Shown here piece by piece: positions 17,807 to 26,819 of a stretch of DNA of 64,000 nt; position 1 is the first letter of the stretch, and each line of letters begins with the position of its first letter. The DNA is from Ardenticatenaceae bacterium (lineage in GTDB: Bacteria; Chloroflexota; Anaerolineae; Promineifilales; Promineifilaceae), in NCBI GenBank assembly GCA_020634235.1, contig JACKCB010000001.1, positions 806,001 to 870,000 on the forward strand, written 5' to 3'. The position numbers and the translations under genes were made by a program. The notes beneath the pieces were generated by a model, which saw nothing but the letters and a program-made list of their open reading frames with translations, did no database searches and was not told the DNA's origin.

Positions 17807-18589
17807 ATGACCGCTAGCAAAGTACCCGCCTCCAGACCCCTGGAACCCCAACGCAAAGCCATCGTCATCGGTGCCTCCTCCGGCATTGGCGCGGCCCTGG
17901 TGCGCCGGTTGGCGGCCCAGGGCTACACCGTGGCCGCCCTGGCCCGGCGCGAGCGAGAGCTAAACCGGCTGTGCGGCGAAGTGAACCAGGCCGCCGGCCA
18001 AACCCGTGCCCTGCCCTTCGTTCACGATGTCCGGCAGTACGAGGAAGTGCCCCACCTCTTTCAGACCATCACCCGCGATCTGGATGGGCTGGACCTGATC
18101 GTCTATGTAGCCGGCATCCAACCGCCGGTTGCCCTGAATGAATACAATTTCGCCAAAGATGCCGACATGATGGCCGTGAATGTGCTGGGGGCCATGGCCT
18201 GGTTAAACCAGGCGGCGGCGCGCTTTGAACGTGCCCAGGCGGGCCAGATCGTGGGTATCTCCTCCATCGCAGGCGACCGGGGACGGCGCGCCTTCCCCGG
18301 CTACCACACCAGCAAAGGGGCGCTGAGCATCTACCTGGAATCGCTGCGCAACCGGCTGGACCGCTATGACGTAACCGTGACCACGGTGAAGCCGGGCTTC
18401 GTGGATACGCCGCTGCTGGCCAACGCCGAAAAGACCTTCTGGGTTATTTCGCCAGAGGCAGCCGCCCGGCAAATCACAGAGGCGGTGCGCCGCCGCAAGC
18501 AAACGGTATACGTCCCCGGCCGGTGGGGGTTGGTGAGCCTGGTAATCCGTCACATCCCGTCGGTAATCTTCAGGCGTATGAGTTTGTAG
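17807..18589 (+). CDS. Short-chain dehydrogenase/reductase, DprE2-like
   Basis: This 260-residue Rossmann enzyme has the NAD(P) loop GASSGIG at 22-28, a VAGIQPP segment, SSIAGD as the catalytic serine region, and YHTSK as the Tyr-x3-Lys pair. The C terminus RHIPSVIFRR resembles the distinctive RHIP-x-x-IFR ending I recall from mycobacterial DprE2, the reductase that finishes epimerisation of polyprenylphosphoryl ribose to arabinose. The next gene is a DprE1-like oxidase, which strengthens that reading. ATG 17807 places the Rossmann fold at the usual distance. Ordinary SDR function on another substrate remains possible. Confidence 0.85.
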   Translation: MTASKVPASRPLEPQRKAIVIGASSGIGAALVRRLAAQGYTVAALARRERELNRLCGEVNQAAGQTRALPFVHDVRQYEEVPHLFQTITRDLDGLDLIVYVAGIQPPVALNEYNFAKDADMMAVNVLGAMAWLNQAAARFERAQAGQIVGISSIAGDRGRRAFPGYHTSKGALSIYLESLRNRLDRYDVTVTTVKPGFVDTPLLANAEKTFWVISPEAAARQITEAVRRRKQTVYVPGRWGLVSLVIRHIPSVIFRRMSL

Positions 18590-18663
18590 CCCATGATTCG
18601 CTATGTGCCCGTAACGCGCCCCCCGTGCGGCGCTTCACCCATTTCGCTCAGCAGGGAAGCACA

Positions 18664-20181
18664 ATGACCTTGACCACGCCCACAACTGCCGAACGAACCG
18701 GCGAGGTTCGTCTGCCGAAGAATCATAACCGGCCGGGACACGCCCCGGCCGGGACCAACAAACGCGTCACCGCCCCCCCACCAGAACACCTGGAAAAGGT
18801 CATGGCCTGGGGGATGGCCAGCGGCAGCATCAGCCACGTCTACCGGCCAACCACCCTGGACGGCGTGCGCGAAATCTTTCGCCTGGCCGAGCAGTCAGGG
18901 CTAACCGTTGGTTTTCGCGGCGGCGGCAACAGCTACGGCGACGCCGCCCTGAACGGCGAGAACATCCTGATCGACTTCCGGCGCATGAATCGCATTCTGG
19001 ACTGGGACCCGGCCGGGGGGCTTATCCGCCTGGAGCCGGGCGTCACCCTGGAGCAGTTGTGGCAGTACGTCATCGAGGATGGCTGGTGGCCACCCGTCGC
19101 CACTGGCACCATGCGCATCACCATTGGTGGTGGCGCCGCCATGAACGTCCACGGCAAAAATGCCTGGAAACTCGGCCCCATTGGCGACCACATCCGCGAA
19201 TTCGACCTGCTGCTGCCCTCCGGCAAGCTGCTGACCTGCAGCCGGGAACAGCACGCCGACATCTTCCATGCGGCCATTGGCGGCTTTGGCATGTTAGGCT
19301 GCTTCACCAGCCTCACCCTGCAAATGAAGCGCATCTACTCCGGTCTGCTCAATGTCGATGCCCTCTCCTCCCCCAACCTGGGCGAGATGATGGCCTATTT
19401 CGACGCCCACCTGCACGATTCCGACTACCTGGTGGGCTGGATCGACGCCTTTCCTGGGGGGCGGGCCATTGGCCGCGGGCAAATCCACCGCGCCACTTAC
19501 CTGAAGCCGGGCGAAGACCCCCATCCCCAGGAGACGCTGCGGCTGGACAGCCAGGCCATTCCGCAAACGATGATGGGCTTCCTACCCAAAATCTGGCTGC
19601 CCTTCTTCATGCGGCCGTTCTATAACAACCTGGGCTGGCGCATGGTCTGTTGGGCCAAATACAGCGCCTCGGCCATTCTGGAAGGCACCGCGGGCAAGAG
19701 CTACCGGCAGCCACACGCCCACTTCCACTTTCTGCTGGATGCCATTCCCTTTAAGAATGCTTACGGGCGGGGTGGGATTATCCAATACCAGGCGTTCATC
19801 CCGGCCGGGACAGCCCACGACACCTTCGTTACCCTGTTCGAGATGGGACGCGACCGCGGCGTCCCCAACTATCTCAGCGTGCTCAAGCGCCACCGGCCAG
19901 ACCCCTTCCTCATGACTCACGGCCTGGACGGCTATTCCATGGCCATGGACTTCCATCTAAGCCGGCACAACCGGGCCAAAGTGGTGCAGTTGGCGCGCGA
20001 CATGGACGAGGTGGTGCTGGCCGCCGGCGGACGCTTCTACTTCGCCAAAGACAGCACCCTGCGGCCAGAGGTAGTGCAGGCCTACCTGGGGGCCGAGACC
20101 ATCGCCCGCTTCCGGCAGCTCAAAGCGCAGTGCGACCCGGCCGGGATGCTAGAAAGCAACCTCTGGCGGCGGCTCTTCTAG
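18664..20181 (+). CDS. FAD-dependent oxidase, DprE1-like (vanillyl-alcohol oxidase fold)
   Basis: This 505-residue protein has a PP-loop FAD-binding domain: GFRGGGNSYGDAAL at about 91-104, LDWDPAGGLIRLEPGVTLEQLW, and GGGAAMNVHGKN at about 157-168. This matches the DprE1/FAD-linked oxidase layout (RGxGxSYGD and VHGKN). The C-terminal substrate domain includes FIPAGTAHDTF and FHLSRHN, and FAKDSTLRPE lies near the end. DprE1 oxidises polyprenylphosphoryl ribose at C2. ATG 18664 follows an AGGGAAG ribosome site and lies 74 bp after the DprE2-like gene, so they are probably one operon. The first 30 residues are a disordered tail. Confidence 0.85.
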   Translation: MTLTTPTTAERTGEVRLPKNHNRPGHAPAGTNKRVTAPPPEHLEKVMAWGMASGSISHVYRPTTLDGVREIFRLAEQSGLTVGFRGGGNSYGDAALNGENILIDFRRMNRILDWDPAGGLIRLEPGVTLEQLWQYVIEDGWWPPVATGTMRITIGGGAAMNVHGKNAWKLGPIGDHIREFDLLLPSGKLLTCSREQHADIFHAAIGGFGMLGCFTSLTLQMKRIYSGLLNVDALSSPNLGEMMAYFDAHLHDSDYLVGWIDAFPGGRAIGRGQIHRATYLKPGEDPHPQETLRLDSQAIPQTMMGFLPKIWLPFFMRPFYNNLGWRMVCWAKYSASAILEGTAGKSYRQPHAHFHFLLDAIPFKNAYGRGGIIQYQAFIPAGTAHDTFVTLFEMGRDRGVPNYLSVLKRHRPDPFLMTHGLDGYSMAMDFHLSRHNRAKVVQLARDMDEVVLAAGGRFYFAKDSTLRPEVVQAYLGAETIARFRQLKAQCDPAGMLESNLWRRLF

Positions 20182-20219
20182 AGCGGGCCAGGCGGCAGCT
20201 ATCGCAGTCTGTTGGCTGA

Positions 20220-20567
20220 CTAGCTCAGTCGATAAAAGAAACGGTGTTCGCCAGTGAGGGTATCGAGGCGCAGGCGAATGGGGCGGCCATCCTCCACCTC
20301 ATAAGCCAGGTAAACGCGGCGGCCAATAAGCTGGCCCACGTGGGCCCAATACACCTGGCTAAACTCCGCCTGAGGCCGCGTCTCGCCGCTGGGGGTCTCC
20401 TGCCGGCCGGCCAGCAAGCGGCCCAGGCGCAGCAGGTAGCGGTCCAGCGATTCGTCCAGCGCCTCCACGTGGGCCGTAAAAACAGCGCGCAGAAAGTCGC
20501 CATCTGGTAGTTGCCAGACAAACTGAATGGGAAAGGTATCACCGGTGGTGTGGTTAGCGTCGGGCAT
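20220..20567 (-). CDS. Small conserved-looking protein of unknown function
   Basis: The 115-residue soluble protein is acidic and contains no membrane segment or motif I recognise (FPIQFVWQLPDGDF, then SLDRYLLRLGRLL, and a C-terminal RLRLDTLTGEHRFFYRL beta region). Its codon use matches the surrounding genes, and it fills a gap between convergent neighbours on its own strand, so it is likely real. The start ATG 20567 lacks a strong ribosome site. Confidence 0.6.
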   Translation of the reverse strand: MPDANHTTGDTFPIQFVWQLPDGDFLRAVFTAHVEALDESLDRYLLRLGRLLAGRQETPSGETRPQAEFSQVYWAHVGQLIGRRVYLAYEVEDGRPIRLRLDTLTGEHRFFYRLS

Positions 20568-20633
20568 GGGTAAAGTTTACCGGAAAAGCGCCCGGCCGGG
20601 GAGGCATCCGGGCGTGATGTCAATGGGCAGGGG

Positions 20634-21518
20634 TCAGGTTCCCGGCCGGGGCTTGCGCAGGCTGCGCTTCGAATTCACTGCACCCACCCCACTCAGGATC
20701 AACAACCCACCCACCAGCAAGCGCCAGTCCACCACTTCGCCCAGCACCAACGCCCCGGCCGAAACACCCACAATCGGCAGCAGGTACGTTACCAACGTCG
20801 CCCGGGTCGCGCCCCAGCTTTGCAGCACAAAGAAGTAAAGAATATAGGCCAGGCAGGAACCCAACAGCCCCAGCCACAGCAGCGCCCCAATCGTTGCCAG
20901 CGGCAGCGACTGCTGGCGCCAATCCTCAAACAGCAGCGCCGCCACAATAACGGCACTATCGGCTACCATCAACTGCCCGGCCGAGAGCACCACCGGACGC
21001 AGCCCGCGCAAATAGCGCCGGGCATAAGCAGACGACGCCGCGTAGCCCAGCGCGGCGACCAAAACCGCCAGGTAGGGCAGGAAACCGCCCCAATCGCCGC
21101 CCAGATTTGGCCCTACCAGCAGCACAACCCCGGCAAAACCCACCAGCAGCCCGGCAATCATCCCCGCCCCCACAACCTCAGCCTGCAAGATCAGGCCGGA
21201 AATCAGCACACTGAAGAATGGCACAGTGCTGTTGAGCACCGAAGCTACCCCGCTGTCCAACCCGGTCTCGCCCGACTCGGCCCAGGTGATCAGCACAAAG
21301 GGCACGGCCACATTCATCAACCCCATCACCGCCAGGTGTCGCCATACTGTCCAGCCACGCGGCAGCCGCTCCCCTTGCCAGCGCATAACCAGCAGCAGAC
21401 CCAGCAGCCCAACGAGCAGCCGCAAACTCACCAGTGTGATGGGCTGCAGCGTCTGCACGGCCACCTTGATAAACAGGAAGGAGGTGCCCCAGGCCAGGGC
21501 CAGGACACCAAAGGCCAT
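20634..21518 (-). CDS. EamA/DMT-family transporter
   Basis: The protein of about 294 residues has ten predicted membrane segments and the two-fold EamA repeat. The first half carries ALAWGTSFLFIKVAV and the second half LGLLGSCLAYILYFFVLQ. The family exports metabolites such as amino acids, purines or riboflavin; the substrate here cannot be told. I use ATG 21518, which opens directly into the first helix; upstream codons overlap the thiolase terminus and encode basic noise. It ends with a basic tail (SKRSLRKPRPGT). It follows the thiolase gene on the same strand, 80 bp away, possibly in one operon. Confidence 0.82.
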   Translation of the reverse strand: MAFGVLALAWGTSFLFIKVAVQTLQPITLVSLRLLVGLLGLLLVMRWQGERLPRGWTVWRHLAVMGLMNVAVPFVLITWAESGETGLDSGVASVLNSTVPFFSVLISGLILQAEVVGAGMIAGLLVGFAGVVLLVGPNLGGDWGGFLPYLAVLVAALGYAASSAYARRYLRGLRPVVLSAGQLMVADSAVIVAALLFEDWRQQSLPLATIGALLWLGLLGSCLAYILYFFVLQSWGATRATLVTYLLPIVGVSAGALVLGEVVDWRLLVGGLLILSGVGAVNSKRSLRKPRPGT

Positions 21519-21598
21519 CCAAACGCGGCGTTCACTGGTTGTTGGTTCTATGGTTGCACCTGCGGCATGATTTCTGGCCTTCCGGCACGGGGGAGGCG

Positions 21599-22810
21599 CT
21601 AGCCGGCGCGCTCGATGATGGTGGCGATGCCCATTCCGCCGCCGGCGCACAGCGTGATCAGCGCCGTTTGCAGGTCGCGCCGCTCCAGCTCGTCCAGGGC
21701 TGTGCCCAGCAGTATGGCCCCGGTTGCGCCCAGTGGATGCCCCAGGGCAATAGCCCCGCCGTTTACGTTGATCTTCTCCATCGAATCGATGCCCATGTCG
21801 CGCATGAAGCGCAGCACTACGGCGGCAAAGGCTTCGTTGATTTCGATGAGGTCGATGTCGGCCAGGGTCATGCCGGCCATGCGCAGCGCCTTGCGGCTGG
21901 CCGGGGCCGGCCCGGTGAGCATGATCGTTGGTTCGTCGCCCACCAGGGCGGCGGCACGAATGCGGGCGCGCGGCTTCAACCCCAGGGCAGCCCCTTTCTC
22001 GCGCGAGCCTACCAGCACCAGGGCGGCCCCATCCACAATGCCGGAGGAGTTGCCGGCGGTATGGACGTGGTTGATGGCCGGCAAATGGCTGTATTTGCGC
22101 CGGGCGATGGCGTCCAGGCCCATGTCACCCAGCTTCTGGAAGGCGGGGCGCAGGTTGGCCAGAGCTTCGAGGGTGGTCCCCGGCCGGGGGTGTTCATCCC
22201 GATCCAGCAGCAGTTCCCCGGCCGGGCTGCGCACCGGAATGAGCGAGGTGAAGTAGCCATTGGCCGTGGCCACGGCCGCCCGCTCTTGCGACAGCAGGGC
22301 AAAGCGGTCCACATCCTCGCGGCTGAACCCTTCCAGCGTAGCAATCAGATCAGCGCTGATCCCCTGCGGCACAATGCCCAGGCGGTCAATCACCGCCGGG
22401 TCGGCCCACAGCGGGCCGCCATCCGATCCCATGCGCACCCGCGACATCGATTCCACGCCACCGGTCAGCACCAACTGCTCCCAACCAGAGCGCACCTTCA
22501 TTGCCGCCAGGTTCACCGCTTCCAGCCCGGAGGCACAGAAGCGGTTCAGCTGCATCCCCGGCAGGTCCAAATCCCAACCGGCGTACAACGGCGCAGCGCG
22601 CCCAATATCGCCACCCTGGTCCCCGATGGGCGTCACACAACCCAATACCACATCGTCTACCTGCGACGTATCCAGTTGGTGGCGGGCTTGCAGCGTGTGA
22701 AACAGCCCGGCCAACAACTCAAGCGGCGGAACGGCGTGGAGGGCGCCATCCTCTTTGCCCCGGCCGCGCGGGGTGCGAATTGCCTCAAAAACATAGGCCT
22801 CGGTCGTCAT
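21599..22810 (-). CDS. Thiolase family acetyl-CoA acyltransferase
   Basis: This 403-residue protein would split or condense acyl-CoA with acetyl-CoA in beta-oxidation or acetoacetyl-CoA metabolism. The nucleophile is Cys92 in NRFCASG. GGAIALGHPLGATG supplies the His, and CAGGGMG near the C terminus carries the second Cys. NEAFAAV is also present. All thiolase motifs are intact. The start ATG 22810 is 4 bp after the stop of the upstream membrane protein, so they form one unit. It is probably a FadA-type degradative enzyme, but no partner FadB is in the window. Confidence 0.92.
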   Translation of the reverse strand: MTTEAYVFEAIRTPRGRGKEDGALHAVPPLELLAGLFHTLQARHQLDTSQVDDVVLGCVTPIGDQGGDIGRAAPLYAGWDLDLPGMQLNRFCASGLEAVNLAAMKVRSGWEQLVLTGGVESMSRVRMGSDGGPLWADPAVIDRLGIVPQGISADLIATLEGFSREDVDRFALLSQERAAVATANGYFTSLIPVRSPAGELLLDRDEHPRPGTTLEALANLRPAFQKLGDMGLDAIARRKYSHLPAINHVHTAGNSSGIVDGAALVLVGSREKGAALGLKPRARIRAAALVGDEPTIMLTGPAPASRKALRMAGMTLADIDLIEINEAFAAVVLRFMRDMGIDSMEKINVNGGAIALGHPLGATGAILLGTALDELERRDLQTALITLCAGGGMGIATIIERAG

Positions 22811-22814
22811 CGTC

Positions 22815-23525
22815 TTATTGTCCTTCCATCACCATAGCATTGATAATCATGATCTTCTGCCAGATTTTTTGCGACAGCGCGGTGGTAAGGCTCTGAACTT
22901 CGCTGGCCGCAGCCAGGGCCACGCCGTCGTCAAAGTCCTGCACATAAAGCGCGGCGATTTTGCCAATAAAGGAGAGCATCTCGCTGCAGTAATCCAGGTA
23001 GCGGGTTAGCTGGAAGGCATCCAGGTCAACCCGCGGGGACGAAGCCGTTGTAGGGCCACTGCCCAGCATACGCACCGGGTCTTTGGTGAGCTGGTACATA
23101 TCGATCACATGGGCCATGGAGCGCAGTTGGTGCAGGGCTTGCAGGGCACGGTGCCGCTTGAAGCGGCTTTCGGCGGTTAGCAAAAAGAGGATGGTAGCTC
23201 CCAGCAGGATGATGTCGTTGATGGCGGCCTCGATAACCTGCACCAGTTCGGCGTAGTCAATCGGCCCGGCCGGGGCGCTAACCCCCACAAACGCGGCCAC
23301 AATCAACGCCACCAGCACCACAATCACTCCCCAAATAGCCACGCGCAGCGCGGTATGCGGCCGGGCAATCCAGGCCGCCGTCTGGCGCGCTTCCTGCGCC
23401 AATACGCACAGGTCAGCCGACAGGCGCGTCAGGTTCCGTTCCGGAAAGCGTTCGTGGATCCGCTGATGCAGGATTTCCACCTTCTCCACAACGGTATCCG
23501 CGTCCAGGTTACGATTCATAACCAT
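22815..23525 (-). CDS. Membrane protein of unknown function, two transmembrane segments
   Basis: The 236-residue protein has an N-terminal amphipathic/helical region, two hydrophobic helices (about 62-83 and 101-120), and a cytosolic-looking helical C terminus (about 125-236). It has no recognised motif. It sits immediately upstream of the thiolase with a 4-bp gap, which suggests coupled expression but does not reveal a role. ATG 23525 and ATG 23519 are both possible starts. Confidence 0.65.
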   Translation of the reverse strand: MVMNRNLDADTVVEKVEILHQRIHERFPERNLTRLSADLCVLAQEARQTAAWIARPHTALRVAIWGVIVVLVALIVAAFVGVSAPAGPIDYAELVQVIEAAINDIILLGATILFLLTAESRFKRHRALQALHQLRSMAHVIDMYQLTKDPVRMLGSGPTTASSPRVDLDAFQLTRYLDYCSEMLSFIGKIAALYVQDFDDGVALAAASEVQSLTTALSQKIWQKIMIINAMVMEGQ

Positions 23526-23592
23526 GGATTATTCAGCAAAACGAGCGGCATCGCAAATGTCGGTGACGCAGGCCACAGCGTAGGGCAGGCAC

Positions 23593-23624
23593 AAAAAAAG
23601 CCGCTACCCGGCCGGGTAGCGGCT
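23593..23624 (-). terminator. Intrinsic terminator of the ABC ATPase gene
   Basis: Read on the minus strand, a perfect 26-base palindrome with 13-bp arms (AGCCGCTACCCGG and its complement) is followed by seven T residues, 23 bp after the ABC ATPase stop. Its centre is a CCCGGCCGGG motif, so the genome-wide motif forms the apex of this hairpin. Confidence 0.9.
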
Positions 23625-23646
23625 TCTACAATTTCTACAGCACAGC

Positions 23647-24747
23647 TTAGCGAATTGCCAATTCCGTATTCTTGTCAAACAGGTGCATCCGGTCCATATC
23701 AGCCACCAGTTTCACCGTATCCCCAATAGCCGGGGCCATGCGGGTGTCTACCGTGGCCACAAAATTGTTGGCACCCGTCGTCAGGAACAGGTGCAGCTCA
23801 TGTCCCAGGAGTTCTACCACCTCAACTGTGGCCTTAATCTCAGCAGCGTTGATATTCGGCGGGGCATATTCCGGCGCATGAATGTGCTCCGGCCGGATGC
23901 CCAGGATCGCCTCTTTACCAACATAATCCGCACACATCCGCTTCAGGTTTTCCGGCACCGGCAAACGGAAGTCACCGGTATCCATCCACAGATTACCCTC
24001 TTCCTGAACCAGCGTCACATCAAAGAAGTTCATGCTCGGGCTGCCAATAAAGCCGGCCACAAAGACATTGCGCGGCTCCATGTAGAGCGTCCGCGGGCTG
24101 TCGATCTGCTGCAAAATACCGTCTTTTACCACCAGAATGCGGTCACCCATGGTCATGGCTTCCACCTGGTCGTGAGTCACGTAAATAAAGGTGGTACCCA
24201 AACGCTTGTGCAGCTTGGAGATTTCCGCCCGGGCTGTCACCCGCAGTTTAGCATCCAGGTTAGACAGAGGCTCGTCCATCAGGAATACGGCCGGTTCGCG
24301 AACAATGGCGCGCCCCACTGCCACACGCTGCCGTTGACCACCAGACAACTGCTTCGGCTTGCGATCCAACAGGTGAGCCAACCCCAAGATGTCGGCCGCT
24401 TCTTTGACGCGATTGTCAATTTCCGCTTTGGGGGTCTTGCGCAGGCGCAGACCAAAGGCCATGTTGTCATAGACGCTCATGTGCGGATAAAGGGCGTAAG
24501 ACTGGAAGACCATGGCAATGTCCCGGTCTTTGGGCGGCACGTCGTTGACCACGCGATCCCCAATCAGGATTTGACCGTCCGTTATCTCCTCCAGGCCGGC
24601 CAACAGGCGCAGCAGTGTTGACTTACCACACCCGGAGGGGCCAACGAAAACAACGAATTCCTTATCAGCGATTTCAACGTTCATGTCGTGGATGACAGTG
24701 ACATCGCCAAATCGCTTTTCGACATTCTTGTAGGTTACACTCGCCAT
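23647..24747 (-). CDS. ABC transporter ATP-binding protein, MalK/UgpC/MsmK type
   Basis: This 366-residue sugar-importer ATPase has Walker A GPSGCGKST at about 37-45, a Q-loop FQSYALYPH, signature LSGGQRQR, Walker B FLMDEPLSNLDAK and switch TTFIYVTHDQ. A C-terminal regulatory OB domain begins around residue 235 (GFIGSPSMNFF, GIRPEHI). This length and domain set match MalK-like subunits. No permease or binding protein is adjacent, so it probably energises several sugar transporters encoded elsewhere, as MsmK does. ATG 24747 follows AAAGGAGAA, a strong ribosome site. A consensus promoter and intrinsic terminator make it a single-gene unit. Confidence 0.94.
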   Translation of the reverse strand: MASVTYKNVEKRFGDVTVIHDMNVEIADKEFVVFVGPSGCGKSTLLRLLAGLEEITDGQILIGDRVVNDVPPKDRDIAMVFQSYALYPHMSVYDNMAFGLRLRKTPKAEIDNRVKEAADILGLAHLLDRKPKQLSGGQRQRVAVGRAIVREPAVFLMDEPLSNLDAKLRVTARAEISKLHKRLGTTFIYVTHDQVEAMTMGDRILVVKDGILQQIDSPRTLYMEPRNVFVAGFIGSPSMNFFDVTLVQEEGNLWMDTGDFRLPVPENLKRMCADYVGKEAILGIRPEHIHAPEYAPPNINAAEIKATVEVVELLGHELHLFLTTGANNFVATVDTRMAPAIGDTVKLVADMDRMHLFDKNTELAIR

Positions 24748-24925
24748 GCTCTGTTCTCCTTTATTCTTGTCCAACCCAATGCATTGATCAAAATGAATCA
24801 AGTGGCCGGTAGAAATTTCCCTGGTGGCCATGCAAACTAAACTGTGTAGGGAGTTTGGTTGTCAGGCCCGATTTGTTTTTCGCGCGAGAGAAAACGAAAA
24901 CGCGAAGTGAGGAAACAACACCCAA

Positions 24926-24954
24926 AATATAGCCATCGTGGGCATTACTGTCAA
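24926..24954 (-). promoter_or_regulatory. Sigma70-type promoter for the MalK-like ATPase
   Basis: On the minus strand, TTGACA (24949-24954) and TATATT (24926-24931) are separated by exactly 17 bp. Transcription would start near 24919, leaving a leader of about 170 nt before ATG 24747. This is the best housekeeping promoter seen in the window. Confidence 0.8.
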
Positions 24955-24984
24955 GTAAATATTGGGTTTTGTGCCATTTTCATT

Positions 24985-25968
24985 CTAGAAAATCGTAAGG
25001 GCCACAGCCAGCAAAAACAGGGCAAGAATCAGGAGAAGCAAACCGCGATTCTCACCGATTGCGCTGGCCAGATCGTCGGTTGGCGGGGGAGGGGTGCGTG
25101 GCCCCGGCCGGGACATATCCCCCAGCAGCACCTGCCGAAACACCATCAAGTTCTCCGGCCGGTCATCGGGGTGCATCTCCATCGCCCACAGCACCGCATC
25201 AGACACCTTCCGGCTAATCTGCGGATTCAGCGCCTGCGGCGACCGCATCTTGCCCGGATTCAAGAAGCGCCCCTTCGCCGATGGCGGCATCTGCCCCGTC
25301 ATCAACTGGTACAGCGTTGCCCCCAGCGCATAAATATCAGAGCGAATATCCGTGTGCCCCGTATCCCCGCCATACTGCTCCAACGGCGTATACAGCGCCG
25401 ACCCACGCCCCTGCACCACCGTAATCGTGCGCACATCAGACTCATCCAACAGCTTCACCAGCCCAAAATCCACCAGCTTAATCCGCCCATCCGGCGTCAG
25501 CTTAATATTCGATGGCTTAATGTCCCGGTGCAGCACCGGCGGATCATGCTGGTGCAGGTAAATCAGCGCATCAATGATTTGCTCCGCCCAACTCAACACC
25601 ACCTTCTCCGACAGCACCTGCCCTTGCCCCCAAGTCTCATCCCCCACCTCGCGCAAATCCTTGCCCGGCACAAAGTCCATCACCAGATAATCACGCCCAT
25701 CCTGGTTGAAAAAGTCAGACACTTTCGGCAAATTTGGGTGGTCCAGCCGGGCCAGGATGCTGGCCTCCTGCAAAAACTGCTGCTGCGCCTGAAGCCGCAG
25801 CTCAACCGTCGCATTCGGATCGGGCTGAACTTCCTTAATGGCACAAAACCGGCCGGGCAGCCGCGTATCCTCCGCCCGATAAATGCTGCCCATACCGCCC
25901 TGGCCAACAATGTTGGTTATCCGGTAACGTTGGCGTAAAATAGTGTTGTTTGGCAGTGGTGGTAACAT
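24985..25968 (-). CDS. Serine/threonine protein kinase with C-terminal membrane anchor
   Basis: This 327-residue Hanks-type kinase has a Gly-rich loop GQGGMGSIY at 22-30, ATP-binding Lys45 in CAIKEV, the catalytic HRDIKPSN loop at 147-154, DFG at 167-169, and an APE-equivalent PLEQYG. After a Pro-rich linker one hydrophobic segment (about 308-327) ends the protein, so the kinase domain is cytosolic with almost no external sensor. It is divergent from an FHA-winged-helix gene, whose phosphothreonine-binding domain is a plausible partner. ATG 25968 puts the kinase domain at the normal distance. Confidence 0.93.
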   Translation of the reverse strand: MLPPLPNNTILRQRYRITNIVGQGGMGSIYRAEDTRLPGRFCAIKEVQPDPNATVELRLQAQQQFLQEASILARLDHPNLPKVSDFFNQDGRDYLVMDFVPGKDLREVGDETWGQGQVLSEKVVLSWAEQIIDALIYLHQHDPPVLHRDIKPSNIKLTPDGRIKLVDFGLVKLLDESDVRTITVVQGRGSALYTPLEQYGGDTGHTDIRSDIYALGATLYQLMTGQMPPSAKGRFLNPGKMRSPQALNPQISRKVSDAVLWAMEMHPDDRPENLMVFRQVLLGDMSRPGPRTPPPPTDDLASAIGENRGLLLLILALFLLAVALTIF

Positions 25969-26156
25969 CTGTTTCTCACGAGGCGAGGAATCCCCGGCCG
26001 CGATCACAAGAATTCAAAAAAACAGCAGGCACCCGCAATCCTGGTGGCAATTCGCCGGCCAACATCAATGATTGATTTGAATACCCATCATCCTTCAGCA
26101 GCTTTGCGCGCGAATAACCAATCGCAGCGCACTCGTTAATATGGTGAGGCATCGTC

Positions 26157-26789
26157 ATGAATGAAAATCCAGTCCTGGTCACCCACGACGGTCAACGGTG
26201 GACAATCAACACGACCCCATTCATCATCGGTCGGGGGGATGATTGTCACCTGGTTCTGGCCGAACGACAGGTTTCACGGCAGCATATCCGGATTTTACAT
26301 GAGAACGGCCAATACATCCTGCATGATCTGGACAGCAAAAACGGCACTCATCTAAACGGCATGCAGGTAAAAGGCACCGTGCCACTAAACGACGGGGACG
26401 AAATCCAGATTGCCCTGGCCGTAAAACTGATCTTCTATGGCTCGGACGCTACCTTACCGCTAACGTTCGACATGCCCGAACCCAGTGGCAGCCTGGTGCT
26501 AGACCTCGATCAACGGTCGGTCATTGTCAATGGCCAGGAGCTAGAGCCGCCGCTGTCGCTGGCTCAATTTCGCTTGCTGCTGCTCCTGTACGAAGCGGAT
26601 GGCGCAGTCTGCAACCGGGATGCCATCGTCGAGACAGTCTGGCCGGGCACAGGCGGAGCAGGCGTTTCTGAGCAGGCTATCGATGCCCTGGTCCGTCGCC
26701 TTCGTGACCGTCTGGCAGAGCTAGACGATTTCAACTACGTGGTCACTGTTCGCGGGCATGGCTTCCGCCTGGACAACGCACCCCACTAG
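26157..26789 (+). CDS. FHA domain fused to OmpR/PhoB-type winged-helix DNA-binding domain
   Basis: In the 210-residue protein, residues 20-95 are an FHA domain with IIGRGDDC, SRQHIRI and DSKNGTHLNG, the set that binds phosphothreonine. Residues about 115-205 are a Trans_reg_C winged helix (SLAQFRLLLLLYE, IVETVWP, DALVRRLRDRL, TVRGHGFRL). There is no receiver domain, so DNA binding is probably controlled through phosphopeptide recognition rather than His-Asp phosphorelay. The divergent Ser/Thr kinase next door is the natural candidate to supply the phosphothreonine. The start is supported by GTGAGG before ATG 26157. Confidence 0.9.
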   Translation: MNENPVLVTHDGQRWTINTTPFIIGRGDDCHLVLAERQVSRQHIRILHENGQYILHDLDSKNGTHLNGMQVKGTVPLNDGDEIQIALAVKLIFYGSDATLPLTFDMPEPSGSLVLDLDQRSVIVNGQELEPPLSLAQFRLLLLLYEADGAVCNRDAIVETVWPGTGGAGVSEQAIDALVRRLRDRLAELDDFNYVVTVRGHGFRLDNAPH

Positions 26790-26819
26790 CAGTCGAGCCA
26801 CCCACTTCCGGCCGGGATT

